A program made the translations under genes and the position numbers. From contig VXAY01007403.1 in assembly GCA_013399855.1 (NCBI GenBank), positions 223,396 through 287,395 on the forward strand: a DNA stretch of 64,000 nt, in the 5' to 3' direction. The stretch is from Oxyruncus cristatus (taxonomy: Eukaryota; Chordata; Aves; Passeriformes; Cotingidae). Every line of letters starts with the position of its first letter. Position 1 is the stretch's first letter. Shown one piece after another: positions 11,984-23,696 of this stretch. The notes under the pieces were generated by a model that was not told the origin of the DNA, ran no database searches, and worked only from the letters and a program-made list of their open reading frames with translations.

Positions 11984-12896
11984 GTGGCCACAATAATTGT
12001 TTGTGTCTTCCTTGCTATTGAAGTCACTCTGAAAACCAAGGAATCAGAGAAATCCAGCAAGCCCAACACTGCTTTTGCAATTTATTCTGAGTTCCTGGCA
12101 CTTTGATACATTTGAGATTTTTTTAAAGAAGTCTAACTGAAGTGCTTTTAAAATAAAAAAGGACACATACACATTAGATGTGGTTATATTATATAAGGAT
12201 TGTATAACTTCTAATAAACTAAGTTCACAAAGTCACAAGAAGTAAATTATGTTGCATTAATTTCTACTTACTCTTTTGTTTGATTTAGGGCTAGGAGTGC
12301 GATATTCATTCTAAATATCCTTCAGAGCTGTGGATTGTAATTCCAATTATGTTATATGTTCATCTTTTTTTTTTTTTTCTGAAGTGTGCATAGTTACAAA
12401 CATTTCAGTAACGTGATTTGAATCTTCTATACAATTTGTAAGTATTTAGGGATGTGGCATGTGGGGCAGAAGGACACATAACTTCAGTGATCCAGGCCAA
12501 CTAAAGACCACAAAGACATCTGCTGCTATCTTTCACCACCATTCCACCTTCCTGAAATTTCACTATTTATCTTCTGCCTTTTGCCAGCTTTTCAACTGAA
12601 TTCGATTTTGAAGTTATTCATAGTATTATTTCACAGTTTCTCTTCTCAAAATATGGACTAGGTATCTGCCTGATCCACTCCCACAGCCACTCTGATTCTC
12701 CTGATGGGTTTCATTCTCCTATAGTCCCTGTCCCACCCTACATCACAGGTGATTAAGGGACCTCAAGGAGACAATGACTTAGCGGCCTTACAGCTACTCA
12801 CAGAAAAGATGGGAGGAAACTCTAGTTACTCAGCAGAACCCTAAGGAGAGCACAGCATTTCCAGTCTGCTCCTGTGGATGCTGATGAATTAATGTA
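11984..12896. other. Non-coding stretch
   Basis: AT-rich with a T15 run near 12,366. Nothing recognised. Confidence 0.5.
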
Positions 12897-12960
12897 TTTC
12901 ACAGAGAATTAGGCCAGAAAGGACCTTGGGAATTACCTCTTCTGATCTAATTCCTACCTT
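12897..12960 (-). mobile_element. Old CR1-like 3' tail remnant
   Basis: The plus strand reads CACAGAGAATTAGGCCAG followed by AAAGGACCTTGGGAATTA, the general pattern of a reversed CR1-family 3' end. It is very short and diverged. Confidence 0.4.
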
Positions 12961-14336
12961 AAACCTGAATAAAAGTCGGTGCATTACAGCATATTCATCC
13001 CAAATGCTATTTTCTTTTTTTTTTTTTTTTCCCTACAGGAGCAGAGGTCTACGTGTACTTCGCATTCCAGCAGTATTTTCTCTGTGCTTTTATTAAATGC
13101 CTTGCTTTCCTGAAATTATTTCTTTTTGGTCTCATAAGCAACAGATTTCCTTGCTGCTCTTTCTCTGAGAGAAAGGAAAATGAGTAAAATCACATATAGA
13201 AACAATATAGATTCTTTTTCTGGGATTTTACCTTTGACACAAACTAATTACATCAAGTCGAGTATCTCTGTTTCCTGCTTTGTTGATGTTGATGTTACTG
13301 ATGCACACAAATGATGTAGACCTGAGGAAACTTTCTTCTTTATTGTCCTACTGTTTCAGTTGAAACTTTTTCTTGGTGTCTGAAACTTTTCTTTGAAATT
13401 GTTTTTGTCTGGCTATGGCATCTGCCAGAACAACCTTCCCTAAGTCCACTAGTAGATAATGCTATTTTATCAGTAACAATGAGCTTAGGAAATTAAGTGG
13501 AAGTTTCACTGCTGCAAGAGAAATGAATAAAAGAGAAGCTCAAGAGTTTGAGTCTCCATAGCTGGCTTTTCTGTGAGTTTGTTGTATAACTTTGATGAAA
13601 CACACAATGTACTTGACTTTCCTTCTCCATTAAAAAAAAATAAAAATCTTTATATTCACAGGGGGGTTTGAATGACGATATACTTCTCTGTTTTCCAGTG
13701 TGGAACAGTATAGGACAGTTCAATTTGATGGCTACTTGTTATAAATGCATGTATAGAATTAACCTCTTTGTAACAACAACATTAATATCTCATCTAACAG
13801 AAGAGTAGATGTATTAAAATGTATTAAGCAGTAATAATATAAGAACATTTTTCACTTTAATAACTTCTTCATTAAAAATATAAAAGTTTATAACTTTTAA
13901 AAGCCTTCTAAAATATTTTCCATGTTTGACCTTTACTCAAAGGCACAAAATGCTAGTAAGACACCAAGTCAAAAGAAGTATCAGGAGCAAGGTGAGAGAC
14001 TAAAGAAATCCGAAAAAAGAATTTGTCTAGAAATACTCCTAGAGATTAAAAAAATAGAATTAAAGACAGACATGGAAAGAATGAAAATAAGTCTTTGCAA
14101 AAGAAATAATAACATTGCAATTTTTTTTGGTCGTTTATTCTCCTAAAAAAACAAGGATAAAAAGAATTGGGTTTGCTATCCAATGGAGGTGGAAAGTTAT
14201 GAGGATAAGCCGGGTAGTAATGACAACAAGCCTCTAAGTTGTCCAAAGATATCCCAAAACCTCTGTATCAGATTTTAATAAGGAGAACTACATAGCAAAG
14301 ACAAGTGGGCCACTGAGTTCATATACCAAACCAAAA
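12961..14336. other. Non-coding AT-rich stretch
   Basis: Contains a T17 run near 13,015-13,031. The Lys-rich open frame at 13,922-14,146 is A-rich composition and shows no domain. Confidence 0.5.
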
Positions 14337-14365
14337 ACAACAACAACAACAACAACAACAACAAA
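14337..14365. repeat. (CAA)n microsatellite
   Basis: About nine tandem CAA units followed by an A- and C-rich stretch. Confidence 0.95.
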
Positions 14366-14939
14366 ACCAAAACAAAACAAATTTTAAAAAATCACATAGG
14401 TAATGAGAATAGAATTTAAGCTTTTTTTTTTTTTTTAATATATTTCAGTAAAGAAACGTGACAATCTCAATCCTTGAGTATTATAAGAATTGGCACACAC
14501 AATCACTGGTCTACAAAGCAATGATTTTTAATGTGTCTGCTGAACCAGGGCTAGTGCTGTGTGATTTAGAATAGCATATATGCCACTTACATTTAAGAAA
14601 GATCTGACAATTAAGTTTGCCTTTAGTAGAAAAATAGACTAGATACAGCCTGCAGTCCACTGCTTTTAACAAAAGGGTTTGAGGGATGGCATTTGCTATT
14701 TGGTCAGGCCTATGTATTTTCCAGTTGTGTACGGCAGGAATACGGAGTCCACCCTTAGCAGCAGCTTTTAAGATAGAAATGTCAGTGCAAGAGTGTGTAT
14801 GTAAATCAAACTGAGAGGAGGTTTGACCTAAACTGATAGAATTAAAAAGGAAGTTGACCACCAGCCATGTTAAATATTAAACAGGGAATTAGAAAGAGGT
14901 ACAAAATATTCAACACGAAAACAAATATGAAAGAAACAA
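14366..14939. other. Non-coding stretch with poly-T
   Basis: T14 run near 14,422. Nothing else recognised. A 116-aa minus frame (14,511-14,861) has no recognisable domain. Confidence 0.5.
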
Positions 14940-15235
14940 AGAAATTTGTAAAAGGTGGGGGTAGAGGCCTTGGAGTAGGATGAGGATCAGTGACCCTGGC
15001 TGGGTACTGCAGGACATCACCTGTGGCATCCCCAGCCCTACCTGGGCCAGACTCAGCATTTTCTTTGGGACATAGAAGAAGCTTGCAACTTGCCAGTGAC
15101 CTACAGCACAAGAACAGTGTGGAGCCACCTCTCCTTTGAGTGTGTATGGGTCTACATGGGGGTCCTGCCCACAGCTCGTGCCTTAGTAGGGTGCCAGGAC
15201 TGGCAGGGTGCATGCTCAGCTGTGGCTGTGTGGGT
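14940..15235. other. GC-rich block of unknown origin
   Basis: A clear rise in GC over its neighbours, with open frames on the minus strand (14,842-15,213; 14,910-15,128) that show no family features. This compositional profile resembles the LTR blocks elsewhere in the window, but I could not match it to any of them. It may be an unrecognised LTR or a repeat fragment. Confidence 0.35.
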
Positions 15236-15483
15236 GTGATTGTAGTTTTCAGGGATGAGTCGTACTGTTATGGTAGAAGTATTGTTATGATGCTGTAGGT
15301 GACTGTTAACATTCTATGTGTCAAGTGTTGTGGTGTATCTTTTGTACCGTTTTTATTGTTTTTTTAACACGTAATTCACTAATTGACAGTTTATTGCATG
15401 TCATTAATATATAAAAAAAATTGTTTCTACACTGATTGGATTAAACTATATGAACTGAGCAGTTTTCGCATTCACAAAGCAAA
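15236..15483. other. Non-coding stretch
   Basis: T-rich; nothing recognised. Confidence 0.5.
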
Positions 15484-15484
15484 N
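15484..15484. other. Single unresolved base (N)
   Basis: A lone N exactly at the left edge of the next CR1 fragment. It may be a collapsed gap or a masked join, so the contiguity of the CR1 edge with the left flank is uncertain. Confidence 0.95.
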
Positions 15485-15790
15485 CAGTGCCATGACTACT
15501 TCCCTGGGTAGCCTGTTCCAGTACCCAACCACCCGCCGGGTAAAGAACCAGATTTTCCTAATATCTAATATAAACCTCCCCCGACACAACTTCATGCCAT
15601 CCCCTCAGGTCCTGACACTGGTAACCAGAGAGATCAGTGCCTGCCTCTCTGCTTCCCCTCATGAGGAGGAGAAGCTGTAGACTTATACCTAAGTCTACTT
15701 ATAGCTGTAGACTGCTATAAGGTCTACCCTCAGCCTCCTCTTCTCCAGGCTGAAAAAGTCAAGTGACCTCAGATGCTCTTAATATGGCTT
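15485..15790 (-). mobile_element. CR1 LINE fragment
   Basis: The plus strand shows the reversed CR1 ORF2 C-terminus: a TAGCCTGTTCCAGTACCCAA segment, GTAAAGAACCAGATTTTCCT, TAATATCTAATATAAACCTC, then TCAGCCTCCTCTTCTCCAGG. The terminal 3' UTR is missing, since the fragment begins inside the coding end at the N. A short internal duplication of a GTAGACT-TA word sits at 15,676-15,725. Confidence 0.85.
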
Positions 15791-16429
15791 CCAAATGTTG
15801 CATAATACTGTTTGCCTTTCCTTCTCCACTTTCCAATTTTCCCTGTTTCCTGTCTTTCAGGCAGAAAAGGAAGTATGAAGATCAAGTAGAGTGAATTTTG
15901 AAAGGAACTGAAATGTAAAGGCATGACCATGTCTAGAAGACTTTGAAGGAAACCACAGACACAAGAACTAGAGACATGGTCAGAGCTAAGTCGTCAAAGT
16001 TCTTTGTAGCTTGACCACTCACTTGAGTTGTATGCTTCTGCTTTAGAAAAGGTTTGAACAAAAAGCAGAAGACATAAATGAAAACTGTCATAAATATTAG
16101 TGAATATGAATCACTTCTGACTAATTTCACTCATCTTTGAAGAGCACTACTGATCTTCTATTAAATAAAAGGAGGCAGCAGATCTAAGCTGCCTGGTTTT
16201 CAGATAATTACTTGCTAAGGTGCTGAATAGGAAAAGATGAGGGAAAGTGGAGAAAAGGACTGAAAGGGAAACTGAGTATGGGGAGAGAATTAACTGAAGA
16301 GTATTCATGGACACTGAAAGAGGGTACTGAAGTGAACACCTAGTGAAGCTGCAACAGTTAAAATGTTGTTATGGACAAAGAAATAAAGGAACACAGTATA
16401 TATGTAAATCTGAGAATTCATTTTTAGTC
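15791..16429. other. Non-coding stretch
   Basis: Nothing recognised. Confidence 0.5.
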
Positions 16430-17060
16430 TCCTTAAAAGTTATATCAGTGCAGCCAAAATACAATAAACATTATTAGTCCAGCTACAATGATTACTAACA
16501 CTCACTGTCCAAATAACCCAAACAACATAAAACAATCTTACTAGTAATACTGAAGATAGAAGGTGTTATACAAAGGTGTTATACATGAAAAACTTGACAC
16601 ATCTATCCCTTTCCCTGGTGGTGTGTTCACCTTTCTAATAGTCCCCTATATCCTAAGAGGGATGGTTTCAGCGGGCATAGGAGGCATGCAGCAAATTTTC
16701 AGCACTGGCAGGACTTTGCAGGGAAGCCTACGGTAGTCATGGTAAGAGGCATGGTAAGTTTCCTCCTGCTCAGATGTGGGCTTTTCTTGGTTTAGTTTTC
16801 TTAGTTTTTTAATCACAGTTCACTTGCCTCTCCTTCTGCAGCCTGGCAGTGGCCCAAAGCCCCTTGCACACAAAGGGCTGTTGTTTGGCAGACAATGACT
16901 TAGGGGGGTGGAAAGGAGTGTGTGTCCCCAGTGGGGCCACCTCCAGATGATGGAGCAGGGCAGGCAGCAGTCACTGGCCCTGGCACAGTGGTTAAACAAG
17001 TGACACAGGGCTCCAGTCCTGGAGAGGCTGAAACCTGGCACTGCCATGTCAAGTTCATGA
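16430..17060 (-). repeat. Unnamed dispersed repeat, copy B (LTR-like)
   Basis: Homologous in order to 8,500-9,270: TCACAGTTCACTTGC at 16,813-16,827, GTGTGTCCCCAGTGGGGCCA at about 16,920, and GGCACAGTGGTTAAAC near 16,981. A tandem 13-bp duplication (AAGGTGTTATACA twice) lies near 16,562. Strand is by analogy with copy A and boundaries are estimated. Confidence 0.5.
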
Positions 17061-18131
17061 TTTTTTGATTGGTAATGGTAAAAACATATGTCCTAGCTAT
17101 AGAGTTCCTCAAAAAATGGCCATGGAGTGATGCAATACAGCTTTCTTTTTGATTTTCTTGGCACAAAATTTCAATATGTATTGAAAAAATTTTCTGGTAT
17201 GTTACATTTGGAGGAAGAATTTGGTTTAGCTCAGAAATGTAACAATAAAAATGGAATAGAAATAAGCATTGGACACTACAATGTCTTTCATTTAGGGAAT
17301 AATGAGAAGAAATTCTTCAAGAAGTTGTAGTCTCATTAGCTGAAAACTGCTGAGAAATAGAAAAGTTTACATATATTAGTAATTGAGAGTCTACAGGATG
17401 CCAGTGACATAATAAAAGTAGAAAAATGATCCTACAGTTTCCCAGGCTATGTTTTTCTTACTGAATTAAGAAATTATTAATTTCACGGTATGTAGCATGG
17501 ATCTTTTCTGTAATACTGTACACATTTTTTGACCACCAAGTAGCTTGTGAAGATTCCTGCAGGTTAGAACAGGGGCAAGAACGTCTCACAGCTGCAGTGA
17601 TCAAGAAACGAGCCCAAGATGTTGGCTCCATAAAGTTCCTGGAAAAGTGCCTTTGAATGTAAATGAAAACAATTGAATACCCAGGTGTGCAGGGAGGTGG
17701 CCGTTGAAAAACTCCCTAAAAGGTAGCGAACTCTTTCATCCACAATCAGATGGGCTCACACCAGGGAAGAAGCGCTCAATGACAAACACTAGACTAAGAT
17801 CGTCTCACCTCCTACGTGAAAGCAGTAATCATTACTGTCCAATGAACACCTGAGAGAGTAGGGTTTTTTTGCTCTAGCCTAAGTGCAATTAAAGGCCACC
17901 TGTTGGTGTGCAGGAGTTGTTTGCAGCTGTTTTCTTCAGCTGAAACCACTGCTTATTACCTTCCAGCTGATAGATATTGTTGCAGCCAGACATCAACATC
18001 AAATACCACGTGACTATAGCAAGGCTGATTATATTAGCAATCTCAAACTGAAAGAAAAGATTAACAAAACCTTCTAAAATAAGACCCCATGGGATTGTTC
18101 CTCTTATCATCTATACCTGGTATGGAGCAAT
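17061..18131. other. Non-coding stretch
   Basis: No repeat family recognised. The portion at about 17,540-18,110 is less AT-rich and keeps a few CpGs, but no gene signals are visible. Confidence 0.5.
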
Positions 18132-19075
18132 GAATCATAGAATGGTTTAAGTTGGAAGGGACATTAAAGATCTTCTAGTTCCAGTCCCCTGCCATGGGGA
18201 GGGACACATTACATTTGAACAAGTTTCTTCAAGCCCGATCCCACCTGGGTGCTTCCAGGAATGAGGTATTCACAACTTCTATGAGCAATCTACACCTTAT
18301 CACTCTCATAATAAAGAATTTCTTCCTAATATCTAGTCTAAACCTACGCTCTTTCAGTTTGAGGCCATTCCTCCTTCTCCGAGCACTACATGCACTTGTA
18401 AAAAGTCCCTCTCCAGCTTTCTTGTAGGATCCCTTTAGGTACTGGAAAGCTGCTGCAAGGTCTCCTTGGAGCCTTCTCTTCTGCACACTGAACAACTCTG
18501 ACTGTTTCTGCCAGTCTTCCAAGGAGAGGTGCTCCAGCCCCCTGATAATTTTTGTGGCCTCCCTCTGGATTTGCTCCAACAGGTCCATGTCCTTCTTATA
18601 TTGGGGCTGGATGCAGTACTCCAGGTGGAAACTTACAACAGTGGAGTAGAGGGGCAGAATCACCTCCATCAACCTTCTGGCCATGCTCTTTTTGACACAG
18701 TCCAGGATATGTTTGACTTTCTAGGCTGTAAAAGCACATCGACTGGTCATGTGTTTGCCATCAACCAACACCCTCAGGTCCTTCTCCTCAGGGCTGCTCT
18801 CCGTTCTCTGCCCAGACTGTCTTTGTGCTTGGGATCGCCCCAACACATGTGCAGGACCTTGCATATGTCCTTGTTGAACTTCATGATTTTCACACAGGTC
18901 CACTGCTCAAGCTTGTCAAGGTCTCTCTGGATGGCATCCCTTCCCTCCAGCATGTTGACCACATCACACAGCCTGGTATCATCATCAAACTTGCTGAGGG
19001 CGCACTGGATCCCACTGTCCATGTCACTAACAAAGAGGTTAAACAGTGCCGGTCCCAGTAACGACCCTGAAGAGT
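18132..19075 (-). mobile_element. CR1 LINE, 5'-truncated, with RT C-terminal part
   Basis: The left edge on the plus strand, AATCATAGAATGGTTTAAG, is the reversed CR1 3' terminus. Reading leftwards on the minus strand, the ORF2 segments are GPALFNLFVSDMDSGIQC, then the RT catalytic box as SKFDDDTRL (where FADD is usual), GRDAIQRDLDKLEQW, SPEEKDLRVLVD, REVILPLYS-like (VILPLYSTVV), HLEYC, QREATKIIRGLEHLSLEDW, LFSVQKRRLQGDL and [10 protein letters not shown]. Frameshifts separate the blocks. The insertion starts just upstream of the RT catalytic motif, so only the last third of ORF2 and the 3' UTR are kept. It is a typical non-functional copy. Confidence 0.95.
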
Positions 19076-21715
19076 ACTGCCTTTTCATTGATACTTTGTT
19101 GACCGTGAATGGCATGGTATTGTGTTAATTAACAGCTGCTTAAACAGATGGTTAAAGAACAACAGTTTTTGTAATTATTCACCATTCTGGCTATGGTGTT
19201 GGTGTTTATAAACACAGTCCCCAGCTTGGCACAGTGGAGTCTACAACACAGCACAGCATAATCAGCGCCTCAGACCAGTCAGGATTTCTTGTTAGCAAGT
19301 GTAGGTACAGGTAAAGCTCTTGAGCTCAGACCTCAGTCAAATATACATTCTAGGAACAACTTTTGTTGAAAAGAAGTAAAAAAGCTAAGATAAGGTTACT
19401 ATTTGCAAATGCACAAGGACGCAAAGGAGAAAATTCATGCTGGCAAATTAACAAGTAGGTATAAATTCACCAAGAGGAAACTTATACAGGAAACTAAATT
19501 AAACGAAGGCTCCTAATCGCCAGCAAGTGAGGTTTGAAGAATTGTCAGGTATAAAACCAGCTTATTTAAGGTTATGTTTATATATTACAGAACTGACTGT
19601 GACAGGAGAAATCTGGATTTAGTATTTTAAGAAATTCTTTCAAATTATATGTTGACTATACATGGGATTTTTATATATGACCTTTATGGTGCCAAAAACT
19701 ACAGTATGTCTTATTATTTCTCTATGAGATCTGGGGGTCAGTTTCTGTTATTGCTGCAATGCTTAGTCACCTGTTTGGGATTTAGGCAGTTTGGGCCCTG
19801 CCAGCAAGAGCCCATAACTAAACCAAGCTTTAACATTTAACAGTAACTTTAAGTTTCATGTGCATCAACATCTATGTGTTAGACAGCACCTCAGTGGGAA
19901 ATCTTCCTGAAATAGTAAGGTAAGATTTGGGTGATAAAGTCCTTTGGTGGCTTTAATCCAAAATCCTTTTACAATTGGCTCTGAGTTTTGAGAGTGGGGA
20001 AAAAATTCAATTCAAGTTGCAAAACTGATCCAAGGGCCGTCATGCTTCTGAGAACAAAGCTAGAGTAAAACCACCCTCAGTTCAAAAACTTGACATGGGA
20101 AAAAATCCTAGCTGATAATTTTTTGAGTGGATTAGAGAGGATTAAAGAAGAGAGAGCAGTAGAATAAAAATAAGACGATAAGAAATTTTTCTCCAGTCAC
20201 TTCTGAGCATGGTAAATTGGTATCTCTAAGATTCTCACAATGCCAAATGAAACACTTTCCTTTTTTGACACTTCACTATCCAAATGTCCAGACTGAGCAG
20301 TACTTGCAAACTATTCTTGATCTGAAGTCAGGGCTCAAAAGAAGAAACAGAAAGTAAGCTTAGTACTCACATTTAAAGATTTTTTAAATGACTACTAGTC
20401 TGCTTTTTTCTGGTATTGTGGTTTACTTATTTTCTTGGGATTTTTTTTCTGTGTATAATTTAACTAATGAAATCTTAATGTGGTGCTGATGCAGTGTGAT
20501 TTTATTCCAACTGTAGAGAGTTTTCTGTCATTTTAAAATCATGTATCACAATCATTAAGAAATGTTGCCCTTGCATGCATCATAACTTCGTAACTGATGG
20601 AAAATTCAGCTCATGATCTTACTGATATTATTTTTCTTTCTTTGTATATATGTTTCAAGCTACTCAGTATATTTGAATCATTTTTGTCATTTTTTGTGTA
20701 TGTGTGAGTTGCTTGTTTGTTGGTATCAAATGGCACATATCTCTGCAACAAAAAACATACTAACAGAATACTCATTTTTCCTTTTTTTTTTTTGTTATGC
20801 AAATATTTTTTCCATTCTGTATCTGAGTATTACTTTCTTGCACTAAAACTGATGGAGACCTAGGTTTTGTATTAAATGAGAGAAAAAAATAAATGATGTA
20901 AGGATGTATAAAGAAGGATGTGGAAGTTAGGTAACATACATGAAGTTTAAGATTGGTTGGAAGATCTACAGAAATGTTCTTTTCATTTGTTTATGGGGAC
21001 GCATATTGGTAAATAGTGCAATTTTTCTCTATCCACTCACCCAAGAAAAAGCTTTGGCTTCTTAATCAGCCAACAGTACTTATCTGGAAATGAAAGCAAG
21101 ATTTCAGTCATTTTTGCACAAAGCCTATAAGTCACATGAGGGATATTAAATGGGAATGCTGTGCAATTGCTTCTTTTTCTATACAGGTTCCAAACTCAAC
21201 TCTGTCAGGTCTTGTCTGTTTCTATAGACTGACATTTTGTTGTACATCATTGTTAGACAGTAGGTTCTTACAACTGACTCAGAATCACTCTCCTGTGTAG
21301 GTGGAGTTGCACTAGTTGAAGGGGGAGCCCAAATACTGCTCTGCTGACTCTGTTGTCATCAGAGTAACCTCTGACAGAGGAGCCATAGTAAGTAAAAGTA
21401 AAAGAGAAAACACAACTTCCAGTTATTTATTGAGGATTACAGTAATCAGACTCCCTTGATAGCCGGGAGTATGTTCAGAAATTTTTATTGTGCTCTTTGA
21501 GGCAAAGTAAACACACATTTTTGCAGAAATACATATTTAAAAAATATTAATAAACAATACCTCGGATGAAATCTTACTGCCATAAGCAGTTCTCTAAGGT
21601 GTCTGCAAAATTATGTCACATGCACCAGCATCAATCCTGTGAGTTAGTACTCTATCTTTAAACCTGATGCAATCCTATCAAGAACAGCAAAGAGCATTTG
21701 TGAGCTTTTCCTATG
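19076..21715. other. Non-coding AT-rich stretch
   Basis: About 2.6 kb without recognised repeats or genes. Confidence 0.5.
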
Positions 21716-21718
21716 GAA

Positions 21719-21752
21719 AACAACCAACCAACCAACCAAACAAAAAACCCCC
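21719..21752. repeat. (CCAA)n-like simple repeat
   Basis: Short CAAC/CCAA array followed by CAAACAAAAAACCCC. Confidence 0.8.
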
Positions 21753-22780
21753 ACCTATAACCCAATACCAAAACAAAACAAATAAGAAACACACTATAGG
21801 AAATCAGAAAAGCAAAATCTAAAAACCTGGAGCAGTCAAGTGAAACATTAGGTTCAGGTTTTTTGTTCATAAGAAAATAAAATCATTAGGATTTAAATAA
21901 AATTTCCAAATGTGCTTTTATAATATGTGTTCATTTATATTGTGCCTACTTTGCAGTGGTGTCATTATACTAGAAGGAAAAGAAACAGATTTTGAATGGG
22001 AAAATAAGCTTTTTGTTTTCTTTTTTTTTCTCCTTTGATGAATACTTATATTTTGCTAAAATTCACCCAGTGGGAAAACACATACGTTTTAACTTTAATC
22101 TTAATCACAATAGGGTATGTTTCAGACAGGGAGAAATAACAGGGATCTATCTAACAATCGATCCGCCCAAATTTGTATCCTAAGTTCCTTAAGGAAGTAT
22201 CTGAAAGCCATCTTTTTCCATACTCACTTCAATGAAATAGCAGTAATATCCGTGTACTTTTTGATTCATTTTGCTAGATGGTTGGGAATAAAGAATTTAT
22301 TAGGTACTCAACTCTTAAAACTGCTGAACACTGTTTGTACGTAGGGAGGTAACAGACAACGCATAAGTATTTTTCATCATCTATCTACGTAGGTTCACAT
22401 ATCGTCAGTCTTCACCACAGTGTCTGAGTGCCTCCATAGTGTCTGATCACTACTTACCACGTTAGGTTATTAATCGTTAGTGACTGTAGGTTGGATTCCA
22501 ACCTCTCCCCTTTTTCAGATTTTTTTATTTTTGCAGCTCTAATTGTTCTTAACTTAAACTTATCTTCACTGTAGTAAGCTCCTACTACTGGACAGATGCA
22601 AGTGAGTACTGTTTTGATTACTCCCATGCAATATTACACTCTGATTTTTTACTTATCTAGACAAAGATTTCTAAAAAAGTGATAAAAATGTTGTTTTGCA
22701 TAGATGGAATCTGTGGAGACATACTATCCTATAAGGACAGTAGATAGTTAAAAAAAAAAAAGGCAGGCAGAAAAAAGTAC
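21753..22780. other. Non-coding stretch
   Basis: Nothing recognised. The portion at 22,320-22,500 holds more CpG than its surroundings (TACGTAGG, ATCGTCAG, ATCGTTAG). Confidence 0.5.
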
Positions 22781-22782
22781 GT

Positions 22783-22813
22783 TATATATAAAAGTATATA
22801 TATATATATAAAG
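22783..22813. repeat. (TA)n microsatellite
   Basis: Interrupted TA dinucleotide array in very AT-rich sequence that continues to about 22,870. Confidence 0.9.
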
Positions 22814-23611
22814 TATATTATAAAATTATTTTTAATATTTTAAAAATTAGTTTATTTATAAAATACATTGTTAGGATAGAATTAACCTTTGTTCAGATGA
22901 CAGTTATATTTATTAAAACATTATATATGACAGCACTATAACAATATTTCAAAAGTCCTTTCATGTATTAATTGGATATTTTCAACATTTTATAACAAAA
23001 TTTTGTACTGAAGGACTGAAATTAAAGGAAAAATATATTAAACATTCTACCTGAAGTACCCCACCTTATCCCCACCTTCCATACTAAGTTTCATCGTATT
23101 CATATAGCAACAGGAAGTAGTAAAATAGATTTCTGCCTTTAAATAAGGATATCCTTTGGGAGGGAAATGATACTTCAAACTATTGCTTTAGTGTAAGAGT
23201 ACTGCATACTGCTGCAGCGAATTTAGAGAAGACACCGTGACAATGAGGAACTAGTAATGCAGTTTTGGCACAGTCTTTGTCAAGGGAAATGTAAAACAAA
23301 TAAGCACACCCATTTGGCATCCATCAACTAATGAGACTGTCATATGAGTTTTGGGTCTCTGTTGAAGTATCTTGAGCAGAAGGTTAAGATTACATTCACA
23401 AGGTGGAACACTCATTGTTGTGTTTTTTTCTTGATAATATTCAGAGTTACTCCTGTAACTCTGTAATACAGTTCTTACTCCTATGGTATTTCCTTGAGTA
23501 AACCATCCTCTTAGAAAATAACAGTACTTTCATGGGTAGACTTTAGATAGTATAAGAGTTTAATTATCAGACTCTTTATATTTTATTGTTATATTTGTCA
23601 ATAGTTCCATA
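22814..23611. other. Non-coding AT-rich stretch
   Basis: Nothing recognised. Confidence 0.5.
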
Positions 23612-23696
23612 GAAACTTGCTTGAGCAGGGAGGTTGGACCAGATGACCCACTGTGGTCCCTTCCAATTCTGGGTCCCATTCTGGGACTCTGTGATT
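23612..23696 (+). mobile_element. CR1 LINE 3' tail
   Basis: Plus-strand CR1 3' terminus: GAGCAGGGAGGTTGGACCAG, ATGACCCACTGTGGTCCC, TTCCAATTCTGGG, ending with the tail word CTCTGTGATTTT. It is a very short 5'-truncated copy. Confidence 0.85.

Noticed and set aside
14337..14365. Possible CRISPR-like or tandem array
   Set aside because: It is a plain CAA microsatellite without spacers, in a vertebrate genome.
18529..19128. 199-codon plus-strand ORF
   Set aside because: It is the antisense shadow of a CR1 ORF2 on the minus strand.
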